Assembly (NCBI GenBank): GCA_937996705.1
Contig: CALKUQ010000018.1
Location: 154,369 to 218,368 of the forward strand
From: an uncultured Chlamydiae bacterium
GTDB taxonomy: Bacteria; Chlamydiota; Chlamydiia; Chlamydiales; 2-12-FULL-49-11
Direction: 5' to 3'
Length of the DNA stretch: 64,000 nt
Positions 42,455 through 50,792 of this stretch are shown piece after piece. Under the pieces are notes generated by a model. The model ran no database searches. It worked only from the letters and a program-made list of their open reading frames with translations, and was not told where the DNA came from. How positions within the stretch are numbered: the first letter of the stretch is position 1; every line of letters begins with the position of its first letter. Both the position numbers and the translations under genes were made by a program.

Positions 42455-43714
42455 TTAGGGCTTATACGATTCGCTGCCTGAATTTTGAAATCTTGCAACA
42501 GCGCCTATCCATGCAAATCTTGTTGCATACTCATCCTCTGAATCGTATTCGTATGGATCTTCTCTTAATACCATAGGGATGTGTCCCGCTATCGCTTTAA
42601 AGTACCTTGAATCTATTTCATGCGGGTTTAGGGCTAAATATTTCAGACAAACCTCTAGCACTTCTGAATCGGTTTGCGTAGAAACATGACGTGCGTGGTA
42701 AATAGCCTTAGCATTCTGCTTGACTGCAGCTAAAACTATATCTGTATCTTCTCTCATAGTATAAGATGCAAATTCAAGAGCAAGGCCGTTTGCCCTAACT
42801 GCAGCTAAAACAAAACCTTTATCTTCTGCCTTATGATCAAAGGGGGGTTCTCTAAGAATAGAGGGATCTTTCTTAATAGCAGCTAAACAAATCTCTTCAT
42901 TATTTTGTAAATCACCGTCTGCATCCAAAAAAGCTCTGGCATTCTGCTCAATTGCAGCTAAAACAACAGCTGGATTTTTTTTCATTTCGGGCGATGCATA
43001 CCCAAGAAGTTTGCCGTATCTGCTAACAGCAAATAAAACAATAGCTAGGGTATTTTTCATATCACGGGATACTTCATAAAAAACCCAGGTGTTTTGGGTA
43101 AGAGCAGCTAAAACAATCTTTTCCATACTTTGCTTATAAAGGGATGCATGTTTAAGAGCGTGGCCATTTTGACTAACAGCAGCTAAAACAATCTCTTCAT
43201 CATCTCGCATAAAAACGGGTGCATGTTCAAGAGCTAGGCCATTTTGCCTAACAGCAGCTAACACAATAAATTTCTTATTTTTCTTGCGAAGGTCTGCATA
43301 TTGAAGAGCCAGGCCATTTTGACTAACAGCGGCTAAAACAATCTCTTCGCTATTTTTTCTGCCAGAGGATGCATGTTGAAGAGCGAGGCCATTTTGTCTA
43401 ACAGCAGCTAACACAATAGCTTCGTTAGTATTTATGAAAAGTCCTCCATATCGAAGAGCCAGGCCATTTTGTCTAACAGCAGCTAAAACAATATCTACAT
43501 GGTTCTTCATCTCAAGGGATGCATGTTCAAGAGCCAGGCCATTGTGCATAACTGCAGCTCTTACTACGTCTATGTTATTTTTCAAGTCTTCATCAAGCGA
43601 ATCTAGGGAGAAGCCGTATTGAGTTGCCCTATTTATAGCATCACTGACCCTTCGGTCTACGGAGTCGATAGAGCATGGAGGCAAAGTGAAGCCTTCTCCA
43701 TAAGGGCTTATCAT
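42455..43714 (-). CDS. DUF4116 tandem-repeat protein
   Basis: This encodes 419 residues. From about residue 30 to 330 a 25-residue unit repeats about twelve times, with pattern (E/A)EEIVLAAV(R/S)QNGLAL(Q/E)(Y/H)A; at DNA level the unit is exactly 75 bp over 42780-43560 and well conserved in sequence. DUF4116 proteins are reported mostly from amoeba-associated bacteria, large viruses and some eukaryotes; their role is unknown. The N-terminal 17 residues and the acidic C-terminal part (DPYEYDSEDEYATRFAWIGAVARF) are unique. The gene lacks an export signal. It is the closest relative of the plus-strand gene at 44527. Confidence 0.7.
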   Translation of the reverse strand: MISPYGEGFTLPPCSIDSVDRRVSDAINRATQYGFSLDSLDEDLKNNIDVVRAAVMHNGLALEHASLEMKNHVDIVLAAVRQNGLALRYGGLFINTNEAIVLAAVRQNGLALQHASSGRKNSEEIVLAAVSQNGLALQYADLRKKNKKFIVLAAVRQNGLALEHAPVFMRDDEEIVLAAVSQNGHALKHASLYKQSMEKIVLAALTQNTWVFYEVSRDMKNTLAIVLFAVSRYGKLLGYASPEMKKNPAVVLAAIEQNARAFLDADGDLQNNEEICLAAIKKDPSILREPPFDHKAEDKGFVLAAVRANGLALEFASYTMREDTDIVLAAVKQNAKAIYHARHVSTQTDSEVLEVCLKYLALNPHEIDSRYFKAIAGHIPMVLREDPYEYDSEDEYATRFAWIGAVARFQNSGSESYKP

Positions 43715-43843
43715 AACAAGACTCGTATTTTTTATTTAGTTTAAGAAATTTATAAAAAAAGAGGCTTTAAGTCAATTTAAAACCAGTCTGTTACGTATTT
43801 CGTTTCCAGAATCTCTCTAGAGCGATCTTCTGGAAAATAACAT

Positions 43844-43861
43844 ACGTAGCAGGCTGGGTTT
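43844..43861 (+). repeat. Dispersed 20-bp intergenic repeat, copy 6
   Basis: GTAGCAGGCTGGGTTTA matches the consensus core with one change. It sits at the edge of the duplicated OPT segment that begins at 43867. Confidence 0.55.
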
Positions 43862-43866
43862 AAATC

Positions 43867-44260
43867 TTAGGATTTACGGAGACGGAGGGAGAGTCTTGCG
43901 AAAATTAGGGCTAGAGCGAGGAAGAGGGCGAGGCTGAAAATAGGGTTGAGGAGGAGGGGGGGAGATGTGGGTGAGATAAAGCCAAGGACTGTAAGAAGGG
44001 CGATTACAACTCCGATGCAGGCATCTCCAGCAACTAGTCCGGATGCGATAAGTACCCCCGATTCTTCTGATTCGGAGGAGTGGAATTTATTAATAAGATG
44101 ACGAACTAGCCCTCCTACAATGACAGGGGTGCTAATTTCAAGGGGGAGATAGAGGCCGATTGCAAAGGGTAAAATTCTGATTCTTAAAAGGATTAGTATG
44201 AAACCCAGGACAGCTCCTAGGACAACGAGTGTTGTCGGAAGTTGATGTTGAATGACCCCT
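43867..44260 (-). pseudogene. Duplicate of the OPT transporter 3' end (fragment)
   Basis: This 394-bp block is a near-identical copy of 46163-46556, the last 131 codons and stop of the OPT transporter gene. The only differences I found are about three bases near the stop end; there are no indels. The fragment has no start codon or promoter and cannot make a protein. Together with the intact copy it forms direct repeats bracketing about 1.9 kb (44261-46162), which carries a DUF4116 gene and a GxxExxY remnant. The high identity suggests a recent event. Confidence 0.85.
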
Positions 44261-44526
44261 TCACTCGTTAACCAAATAACGTCTGACTCCTAGAACCCTT
44301 AGGAATTGAAATTTTGGGAGTTTAAATGCTTTTTTTAAAGATTGTGTCAATTTACATGTTCTCAAATGTAGTTTTTTGTTACAATTGCTCGCCAAACATC
44401 TGGTACTGTTTTGTGATTGTGGCATCATGAAACAGTTTGAAACACTACCTGAATCAATTTATGCAAAACATCTTATGGTGAAGTTTAAAAAATTTATTAT
44501 TCTGTTCAATTAAAAAGGAATGAATT
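44261..44526. other. Intergenic stretch without identified gene
   Basis: This stretch follows the duplication breakpoint at 44260. A 28-codon frame starts at about 44428, but nothing supports it as a gene. A promoter for the DUF4116 gene at 44527 should lie here. I see no repeat copies. Confidence 0.4.
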
Positions 44527-45621
44527 GTGTGCAATGAGACCTCCTTGTCATGTGAGAATTATTTTGATGGATTTCACTTTCTAGCTGATTTTAAAACAAA
44601 TAGCTGTTCTAAGAATTGCTTAGGAATCTTGAAATTAGTTTCTTATTTTACTGTAGCGATACCTCTACTTATTGGAATAGTTTATGCTGTTTCATCACTC
44701 ATGGGTCGAGTGGCTCTATACCTAAACGACGCCGTAGATCCAAGAATCCGCACAGCCATAGAGACCGTAAGGGCAAATACCGAATTTCTGGCAATTCTTG
44801 ATAAAGATTTAAAAAATAACATAGAGGTAGTAAAAGCTGCTGTTAGACAGAATGGCTGCGCTCTTCGATATGCATCCCTTGCTATGCAAAATAATCAAGC
44901 TGTTGTTTTAGTTGCTGTTAGACAGAATGGCTGGGCTCTACGATATGCATCCCCTGCTATGCAAAATAATGAAGCTGTTGTTTTAGCTGCTGTTATTCAG
45001 TTTGGCAAGGCTCTTCGATTTGCATCATCTGCTATGCAAAATAATGAAGCTGTTGTTTTAGCTGCTGTTAGACAGAATGGCCGAGCTCTTCTATTTGCAT
45101 CATCTGCTATGCAAAATAATGAAGCTGTTGTTTTAGCTGCTGTTAGGCAAAATGGCCTAGCTCTTGAATATGCACCCCCTGCTATGCAAAATAATGAAGC
45201 TGTTATTTTAGCTGCTGTTAGGCAGTATGGCTATGCTCTTGAATATGCACCCCCTGCTATGCAAAATAATAAAATTGTTGTTTTAGCTGCTGTTAGGCAA
45301 AATGGCTTGGCTTTTCAATATGCATCACCTTTAATGCAAAGTGCTTTTGAGGTAATGGAGGCTACTGGGATATATTTAGCGCGAAATCCAGATTCAATAA
45401 ATCACTTTGCCTATAATCAAGAACGATCTCTTGATTGGGTTAATTTAATGAGAGGTGACGCATTCACAAGAGATCCGGAGCATCCGTGTACAAGAAGATT
45501 TCAGTGGATGTCGGCTGTTGTTAGAGCTCAAAGAACTACACGGCAAGTTGGGAGACTGGAACTAGCGTTGGAAGTCGATGAAAGAGAGAGTGGTGTATCA
45601 CACATATTATCAAGAATTTGA
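44527..45621 (+). CDS. DUF4116 tandem-repeat protein with N-terminal membrane segment
   Basis: This encodes 364 residues. The start is uncertain: the first codon is a GTG at 44527, and AAAAAGGAA lies about 10 bases upstream. A hydrophobic segment (LVSYFTVAIPLLIGIVYAVSSLMG, about 37-60) is followed by a short linker and then about eight 25-residue units with pattern AMQNNEAVVLAAVRQNGLALEYASP. Six consecutive units are 75 bp apart and nearly identical (44881-45330), a sign of recent expansion. The C-terminal part (HPCTRRFQWMSAVVRAQ) resembles the corresponding part of the 42455 product. The gene lies inside the segment flanked by 394-bp direct repeats. Confidence 0.65.
   Translation: MCNETSLSCENYFDGFHFLADFKTNSCSKNCLGILKLVSYFTVAIPLLIGIVYAVSSLMGRVALYLNDAVDPRIRTAIETVRANTEFLAILDKDLKNNIEVVKAAVRQNGCALRYASLAMQNNQAVVLVAVRQNGWALRYASPAMQNNEAVVLAAVIQFGKALRFASSAMQNNEAVVLAAVRQNGRALLFASSAMQNNEAVVLAAVRQNGLALEYAPPAMQNNEAVILAAVRQYGYALEYAPPAMQNNKIVVLAAVRQNGLAFQYASPLMQSAFEVMEATGIYLARNPDSINHFAYNQERSLDWVNLMRGDAFTRDPEHPCTRRFQWMSAVVRAQRTTRQVGRLELALEVDERESGVSHILSRI
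44881..45330 (+). repeat. Six near-identical 75-bp tandem units in the DUF4116 gene
   Basis: Units start at 44881, 44956, 45031, 45106, 45181 and 45256, each beginning GCTATGCAAAATAAT. They are in frame and encode 25 residues each. Degenerate units flank the array at about 44806 and 45331. The high similarity between units suggests expansion by slippage or unequal recombination. Confidence 0.85.
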
Positions 45622-45749
45622 ACATTTCAAGCCTGCTATATTTGGATTTTTTAAGTTGTTGACCAACACCGATCCTAAATCTGAATTAGGCCAAAGTTTT
45701 AGAAGTTGAGTCCGAGACAAATTCAGTCCTATGGGCGCAATTATGGTAT

Positions 45750-46064
45750 GTATATAAAGATGAAAAAAGAAAAAAATTAGAGCAATCGGATTTTACAGGA
45801 TCTGTTCTGGGATGTTGTTTTGAAGTTGCAAAGGAACTGGGTTGTGGGGTTCTCGAAAGCGTTTATAAAAACGCTCTTTTTATTGCTATGAAACAGAAAA
45901 GGTTAAATGTTCTGACAGAGGAATCATATGAGGTGCGATTTCGAGAACATAAAATCGGGCTATTAGTGATTTTTAGGCGTCCTCGTCTAGATTATAAAAG
46001 GCTATGGCATCCACATAGTTTTGTTCCTGCAACACAACTTGATGATGAGCCAATCTCTTGCTAA
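45750..46064 (+). pseudogene. GxxExxY-family protein remnant with internal deletion
   Basis: The frame encodes FTGSVLGCCFEVAKELGCGVLESVYKNALF, then EESYEVRFREHKIG, which matches the start of the GxxExxY family (G..FEV.KELG.G.LE..Y..AL). It then jumps to LLVIFRRPRLDYKRL, which corresponds to the C-terminal GLLINF motif; the catalytic middle part (RADLIVEDKVIVELK-type) is absent, so roughly 40 residues have been lost in frame. No ATG precedes the conserved start. A few extra residues trail the family end. GxxExxY proteins are PD-(D/E)XK-like with unproven nuclease function. This copy is probably inactive. Confidence 0.75.
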
Positions 46065-46162
46065 ATTCTTTTTTTAAATCTGGTTAATCCCTTGAAAATT
46101 AGCGCTAATTTCCCCATTTTTGAGTTTCGTTGTGTAATTCACTATATCAGGATAGTCAAGTT

Positions 46163-48019
46163 TTAGGATTTGCGGAGGCGAAGGGAGAGTCTTGCGAAAA
46201 TTAGGGCTAGAGCGAGGAAGAGGGCGAGGCTGAAAATAGGGTTGAGGAGGAGGGGGGGAGATGTGGGTGAGATAAAGCCAAGGACTGTAAGAAGGGCGAT
46301 TACAACTCCGATGCAGGCATCTCCAGCAACTAGTCCGGATGCGATAAGTACCCCCGATTCTTCTGATTCGGAGGAGTGGAATTTATTAATAAGATGACGA
46401 ACTAGCCCTCCTACAATGACAGGGGTGCTAATTTCAAGGGGGAGATAGAGGCCGATTGCAAAGGGTAAAATTCTGATTCTTAAAAGGATTAGTATGAAAC
46501 CCAGGACAGCTCCTAGGACAACGAGTGTTGTCGGAAGTTGATGTTGAATGACCCCTGATCCGATAATTGCAAGTAGGGAGGCTTGGGGGGCGGGAAGGGC
46601 AGAGCTTCCAAAGACATAGACTTTATTGAGTAAAATTAGGACGAATCCGATAATTAGTGAAGGAAAGAAAAGGCCGATAATTTCTGCAATCTGTTGCTTC
46701 TTTGGGGTTGCCCCTAGGAGGAATCCTGTTTTTAGATCTTGGGAGGTTGTAGCAGCTAAACAGATGGCTACAGTAATCACTGCCCCCATGGTAATTGCCA
46801 TAATCAGGTACATTCTTTCAGTCCATCCCAGTGCTGCAAAAAGGGATCCTGTAATTAAAAGGGTGGTTAAAACCATTCCAGAGGCGGGATTTGAAGAGCT
46901 TCCAACCAAGCCGACAGTAATGGAGGTAACTGCAACAAAAAAGTAGCCTAAGATTACAAGTAACACAATTGTAAACAAGTTCATATCAAGGCCAGGAATG
47001 AGCCAGAGGAGTAAAATGATTGCTAAAGAGCCTAAGATTAGCCATCTCATGGAGATGTCGGTGTCTGTCCTTAAAGTGCCGCTCTCTTTTTCAAAGCTGG
47101 AGAAAAGTTCTTTAAAGCCGATATGGATGGTTTTCCCGATGACTGGGAAAATACCAATCAAGTTATAAATTCCTCCTACTGCAACAGTTCCGATTCCAAT
47201 GTAGCGGACATAAGAGGCCCAAACATCAACTGCATCCATTTGAGAGATGGGAGTTGTACCGGGAAATACAATTAAGTCGGTTCCCGCATAGAGTTTAATA
47301 AGGGGGATAAAAACCCACCAGCCGATTGCTCCACCAGCGAGCATGAGGGAGGAGATTTCTAACCCGATAATATAGCCAACCCCTAAGAGTGAGGGAGATC
47401 CCTCTAAACGAAACTGCGTATGTTCAAACGGACCAATTACAAATGTTGCCAAATCATCCCATAAATGAAACGCCCCGGTACACAATTTATAGAGAGCTCC
47501 AAGGGCAATTCCAAAAACTGCCATGATCGCCTGGCCTGCTTGTTTTGCCCCCGCTTTTAAAATAGCTGCGCAAGCGGTCCCCTCAGGAAATGGCAGTACA
47601 TTATGCTCTTTTACAATGATATAGCGCCGCATGGGGATCATAAATAAGATCCCCAGAATCCCCCCTAAAAGGGAGAGGATAAAAATTTTTGTGTTAGAGA
47701 TGTAGGCGCCGAGTAAAAAAAGGGCTGGAATTGTAAAAATGATTCCTGCAGCAAGTCCTTCACCAACAGAGGCTATTGTTTGCACAATGTTATTTTCTAA
47801 AATTGAGACATCTTTGAAAAATGCTCTTAGGATTGCCATGGAAAGTACTGCTGCTGGAATAGATGCAGAAATAGTCATGCCCACTTTTAGGCCAAGATAG
47901 GTGTTTCCTACATTAAAAATGATTCCTAGGATGATTCCAAGAATTGTTGCACGAAAGGTAAGCTCAGGCGTTTTTGCAGTAGCTTCCACAAAAGGTTTAA
48001 AGGATTTCTCGTTCTCCAT
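46163..48019 (-). CDS. OPT-family oligopeptide/metal-chelate transporter
   Basis: This encodes 618 residues with about 15-16 membrane segments. Family features are the N-terminal ELTFRATILGIILGIIFNVGNTYLGLKVGMTISASIPAAVLSMAILRAF, PFPEGTACAAILKAG and VAGDACIGVVIALL near the C-terminus (OPT, PF03169). The family imports oligopeptides or metal chelates by proton coupling. The start is set at the ATG at 48019, which has AAGGTG nearby and gives MENEKSFKPFVEATAKTPELT; an ATG 12 codons earlier would overlap the upstream pseudopilin gene more deeply. It is coupled to that gene by a 23-bp overlap. The last 394 bp were copied to 43867-44260. Confidence 0.9.
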   Translation of the reverse strand: MENEKSFKPFVEATAKTPELTFRATILGIILGIIFNVGNTYLGLKVGMTISASIPAAVLSMAILRAFFKDVSILENNIVQTIASVGEGLAAGIIFTIPALFLLGAYISNTKIFILSLLGGILGILFMIPMRRYIIVKEHNVLPFPEGTACAAILKAGAKQAGQAIMAVFGIALGALYKLCTGAFHLWDDLATFVIGPFEHTQFRLEGSPSLLGVGYIIGLEISSLMLAGGAIGWWVFIPLIKLYAGTDLIVFPGTTPISQMDAVDVWASYVRYIGIGTVAVGGIYNLIGIFPVIGKTIHIGFKELFSSFEKESGTLRTDTDISMRWLILGSLAIILLLWLIPGLDMNLFTIVLLVILGYFFVAVTSITVGLVGSSSNPASGMVLTTLLITGSLFAALGWTERMYLIMAITMGAVITVAICLAATTSQDLKTGFLLGATPKKQQIAEIIGLFFPSLIIGFVLILLNKVYVFGSSALPAPQASLLAIIGSGVIQHQLPTTLVVLGAVLGFILILLRIRILPFAIGLYLPLEISTPVIVGGLVRHLINKFHSSESEESGVLIASGLVAGDACIGVVIALLTVLGFISPTSPPLLLNPIFSLALFLALALIFARLSLRLRKS

Positions 48020-48488
48020 TAGCTTCACCTTGGGAAGCTTTTGGTTTCTTTTCAATAAAATATTTATAATGCGCTTTTTTTAGGGTAGGAAGTTTTGTGA
48101 AAGCGCCAGCCGTTTCTGTCGGAATAAGGGTAAGATTTGCTTTAAGAAGGGCTGAGGGAGAGGGACTATCTTGAGTCGGTTTGCAGTCTAATTCCCAGAT
48201 AGCTAGGTAGTTCCACTCTCTGTTTTTCCCAAGATGGATTGTATAAGTTTTTTCAGGCGTTGCTGTGTAAGGTTCAAATGTTTCGGCGTCAATATAAGAA
48301 GAAAGATCCAAGAGAAGATCTCGAAATGCTATTTCTGCTGTCTCTTCTAATTGAATTTCCGCTAATACAGAGATCTCTTTTTGATAAATTTTAAAAGGAT
48401 AAGTGACCATGGGGATTACAGAAAGGGAGATGAGAGCAAGACCTAGAAAGAGTTCAAGCAAAATAAAGGGGCGATATTTCAAATGCAT
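47997..48488 (-). CDS. Minor pseudopilin, GspI/H-like
   Basis: This encodes 163 residues with an N-terminal prepilin pattern (KYRPFILLELFLGLALISLSVIPMVTYPF) in which Glu follows the hydrophobic start at the expected +5 distance. The rest is a mixed alpha/beta pilin-like domain with the Leu-rich stretch FRDLLLDLSSYID. It starts 77 bp from the divergent plus-strand gene and overlaps the OPT transporter by 23 bp, so a pseudopilin gene and an unrelated transporter share a transcript. Together with the genes at 40714-42140 it represents a type II secretion-like set split by insertions. Confidence 0.55.
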   Translation of the reverse strand: MHLKYRPFILLELFLGLALISLSVIPMVTYPFKIYQKEISVLAEIQLEETAEIAFRDLLLDLSSYIDAETFEPYTATPEKTYTIHLGKNREWNYLAIWELDCKPTQDSPSPSALLKANLTLIPTETAGAFTKLPTLKKAHYKYFIEKKPKASQGEANGEREIL

Positions 48489-48565
48489 TTATTCAATATA
48501 CTGAAATTAAGCATTGAAGAAAATTGTAAAATTGATTATGACTAAGGTTTTAAAAAAGATTTTAT

Positions 48566-49495
48566 ATGTTTTTGGGCAGAGCTAAGTACAATCTCCTCCA
48601 GTATAAAAAGCGGGAAGTCCCGACTCTTAATGTGTTAGATTGGGAAATTAGAGATTATAGATCTCTTTCAAACGAAGCTCTTTTTAAAGGGTTGCACTGT
48701 TTAGGTGTGGATCTCCAAGAATCGGATTTAAAAAGATTTGCACAGGAAGATAAGTCGTTTGAAGAGATTAATTTTCCAGGAAAGGGTGAGGCTTACCTCC
48801 ATTTTTTTGAGCTTTGGAGAAGATTTTGCCCGAGTCAGAAAAGCATTGCGATTTTCTGTGACGAATTGGATGCATTTATGGATCAGTATGAGAGGGGAGA
48901 CGAAAGCTTAAATGAATCGATTTTAGCAGAATTTTTTGATATTCTTGATGAAAGTGTAGATCAGGGGGTTAAACCAAAAGTAGCGTTTAAGGAGATTAGT
49001 GAGTACTTAGCCCACGATTTAGAGAGCTTTTTTTACAATTACATTTATCACCAAATCGAAAGTAATAATGAAATGGGTGCCTCCGAACTTTTAGAAAATA
49101 TTTATGATTATGTCGAGGGTAGTTTGTGGTTTGAGTTTCTTCGTATCAGACTTCTTAAAGGGGCTTCAGAGGAGGATTCTAGTGCTATGATGGCCCGATT
49201 TTTAGAAAAGTTAGAGAAAAAGCCCGAAATCGAACTTGCTTTTGAAGTGCTCTATTACATGATTGAAACAGGGCATAAAAACCTCTTTATCAATACCTAC
49301 AAAAGTATCCTTAAGCAAATTAAAAATGAAGACCATTTTATGGAGATGCTGGAGATTATCTTTTCCTACTACAGTCTCAATGATTTAGAAAAGGAGGAGA
49401 GTCTTATCCGAGAGCTTATCCAACAAAGAAAAAATATTCCCCATCAAAAGAGAATCGGCCCTGAAGATAAGAAAATACTAGAGCCTTTCATTTAG
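48566..49495 (+). CDS. Hypothetical helical protein
   Basis: This encodes 309 residues, soluble, acidic and rich in Leu and Glu, predicted mostly helical (LESFFYNYIYHQIESNNEMGASELLENIYDYVEGSLWFEFLRIRLL and FMEMLEIIFSYYSLNDLEKEESLIRELI). The helix lengths suggest an alpha-solenoid or TPR-like fold, but no clear TPR signature is present. It is divergent from the pseudopilin gene and convergent with the beta-barrel gene, whose end is 3 bp away. In C. trachomatis the T2SS region also has similar-sized hypothetical genes; I cannot name a homologue with confidence. Confidence 0.6.
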   Translation: MFLGRAKYNLLQYKKREVPTLNVLDWEIRDYRSLSNEALFKGLHCLGVDLQESDLKRFAQEDKSFEEINFPGKGEAYLHFFELWRRFCPSQKSIAIFCDELDAFMDQYERGDESLNESILAEFFDILDESVDQGVKPKVAFKEISEYLAHDLESFFYNYIYHQIESNNEMGASELLENIYDYVEGSLWFEFLRIRLLKGASEEDSSAMMARFLEKLEKKPEIELAFEVLYYMIETGHKNLFINTYKSILKQIKNEDHFMEMLEIIFSYYSLNDLEKEESLIRELIQQRKNIPHQKRIGPEDKKILEPFI

Positions 49496-49498
49496 AAG

Positions 49499-50440
49499 CT
49501 AGTAACTGCATACTAGGTCAATTACAGCAGTCCGAAAGATAGGAGAGTTTCTGCCCCAAGCTGTAAACCAACACCCTATAGCTACGCCCACATTGGAATT
49601 GAAGTTATACTCGAATGCAGGGGCAAAGCTGATTTGATCTGAGGAGGGGGTTTTTAAGCCCTGATTTAGTTTGGTTGCGCTGACCCGGGTGTAGACATTA
49701 TCAAGGGCAAGGACCCAATTTTGTGTCAGAGTTAGTTCGAAGCTTACAATCCCTTGGAATAAAGTGCCTGGGTAGGCGGTTGTCCCTTTTTTAGGTGCAA
49801 TCCCATAAGCATTTAATCCATGAACTGTAACAGGCGAGTTTATTTGATAGCTTGCGCTGTAAGTAGTACTTAAAAAGTGGGATCTTCCCAGAAAGTAGAC
49901 TTTATAAAAGACTAAATTAAAATCCGTTCCAAAAGTCCCGCCCCCTGTAAGATCTGTCCCTAGCTTGCGGGGGTCTAATCTTTGATATTTTCCTGTAGGA
50001 AACGTTTCGCGAAGGGTAAATTTAATTCCTGGGAAATATTGAGTAGAGTCAGGGTCTAGTAATTGAATGTCAAGAGCGACAGTAAGATCTCCAAAACCTG
50101 TTGAGTTTTGATTGCTTACGTTGTTATAGAAAAATTGGGGAATAATATTTATATCTATAATAGAGGTAAGACCAAAGTAGGTAAACAGTTGAACATCTAG
50201 GGAAAAAAAATTTTGGTTAGCAGAGATTGCTTTCCAATGGGAATTATAAACCCCTGTATTTGTAGAAAAATAGAGATAGGGTTCGATTTCAAATTGACCG
50301 TAAGGGACTACAAGTCCTGCTGGAGCGATCAAAGGCCCTGTAAGCCAAGGAGTTGGTGGGTCAGATGAGCTATCTGCTTGAACTTGCTCTAAAAACCCAA
50401 AGGTAAAGCAGAAACAAATAAAGTATTTCCGTGTTAGCAT
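49499..50440 (-). CDS. Outer-membrane beta-barrel-like protein (phenol MetA degradation family pattern)
   Basis: This encodes 313 residues with a signal peptide (MLTRKYFICFCFTFGFLEQVQA-DS) and a mature part rich in alternating aromatic strands (YGQFEIEPYLYFSTNTG, FFSLDVQLFTYFGLTSIIDINIIPQF, NSTGFGDLTVALDIQLL, PGIKFTLRETFPTGKY). The GFGDL block and RETFPTG turn match the transporter-like MetA-pathway family (PF13557) seen in many environmental bacteria. The C-terminus ends in VCSY, near the aromatic end usual for barrel insertion by BamA. It is probably an outer-membrane channel; the substrate is unknown. Confidence 0.75.
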   Translation of the reverse strand: MLTRKYFICFCFTFGFLEQVQADSSSDPPTPWLTGPLIAPAGLVVPYGQFEIEPYLYFSTNTGVYNSHWKAISANQNFFSLDVQLFTYFGLTSIIDINIIPQFFYNNVSNQNSTGFGDLTVALDIQLLDPDSTQYFPGIKFTLRETFPTGKYQRLDPRKLGTDLTGGGTFGTDFNLVFYKVYFLGRSHFLSTTYSASYQINSPVTVHGLNAYGIAPKKGTTAYPGTLFQGIVSFELTLTQNWVLALDNVYTRVSATKLNQGLKTPSSDQISFAPAFEYNFNSNVGVAIGCWFTAWGRNSPIFRTAVIDLVCSY

Positions 50441-50514
50441 AGTTTTTTTTATACATAAAGTTTTTTTAAAAGGCTATATCTTCAAAATTTAGGGCTTAGT
50501 TCCCAGTTTTATCT

Positions 50515-50710
50515 AATTCAAAGCTAGGGGAGTATCTACCTCTTCTAAATGAATCTTACCCATCTTTTCTTACCTGCATCTTCCTCTTTAAACTTGCCTC
50601 GGGCTTACCTAGTTTTCAAATAGAGCGCGCCCTCGGCACCAACTAGCGTCTAATTTACATAGGAAGCGCATGTAAAGAAATCTGGGTAACATTCCTCTAG
50701 AAGAGGTATC
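50515..50710. repeat. Decayed repeat remnant related to the type 2 element
   Basis: A stretch at about 50642-50690 (GCGTCTAATTTACATAGGAAGCGCATG) matches the complement of 5040-5082 inside the type 2 element, and the following AAATCTGGGT matches that element's end. A second 30-base block (CCTCTTCTAAATGAATCTTACCCATCTTT) at about 50540 recurs with one change at about 51804. This is the main content of the 352-bp gap upstream of the small gene at 50793. Confidence 0.5.
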
Positions 50711-50792
50711 TTTTGAAAAATTCTAATTTTTGAAACACTCTCAATATAATTAAAAGTTTCTCTAGAGATTTATAGATTTGTAATAAATATAC

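Noticed and set aside
44428..44514. 28-codon ORF upstream of the DUF4116 gene
   Set aside because: Too short and without homology or binding site; could be a remnant, but not supported.
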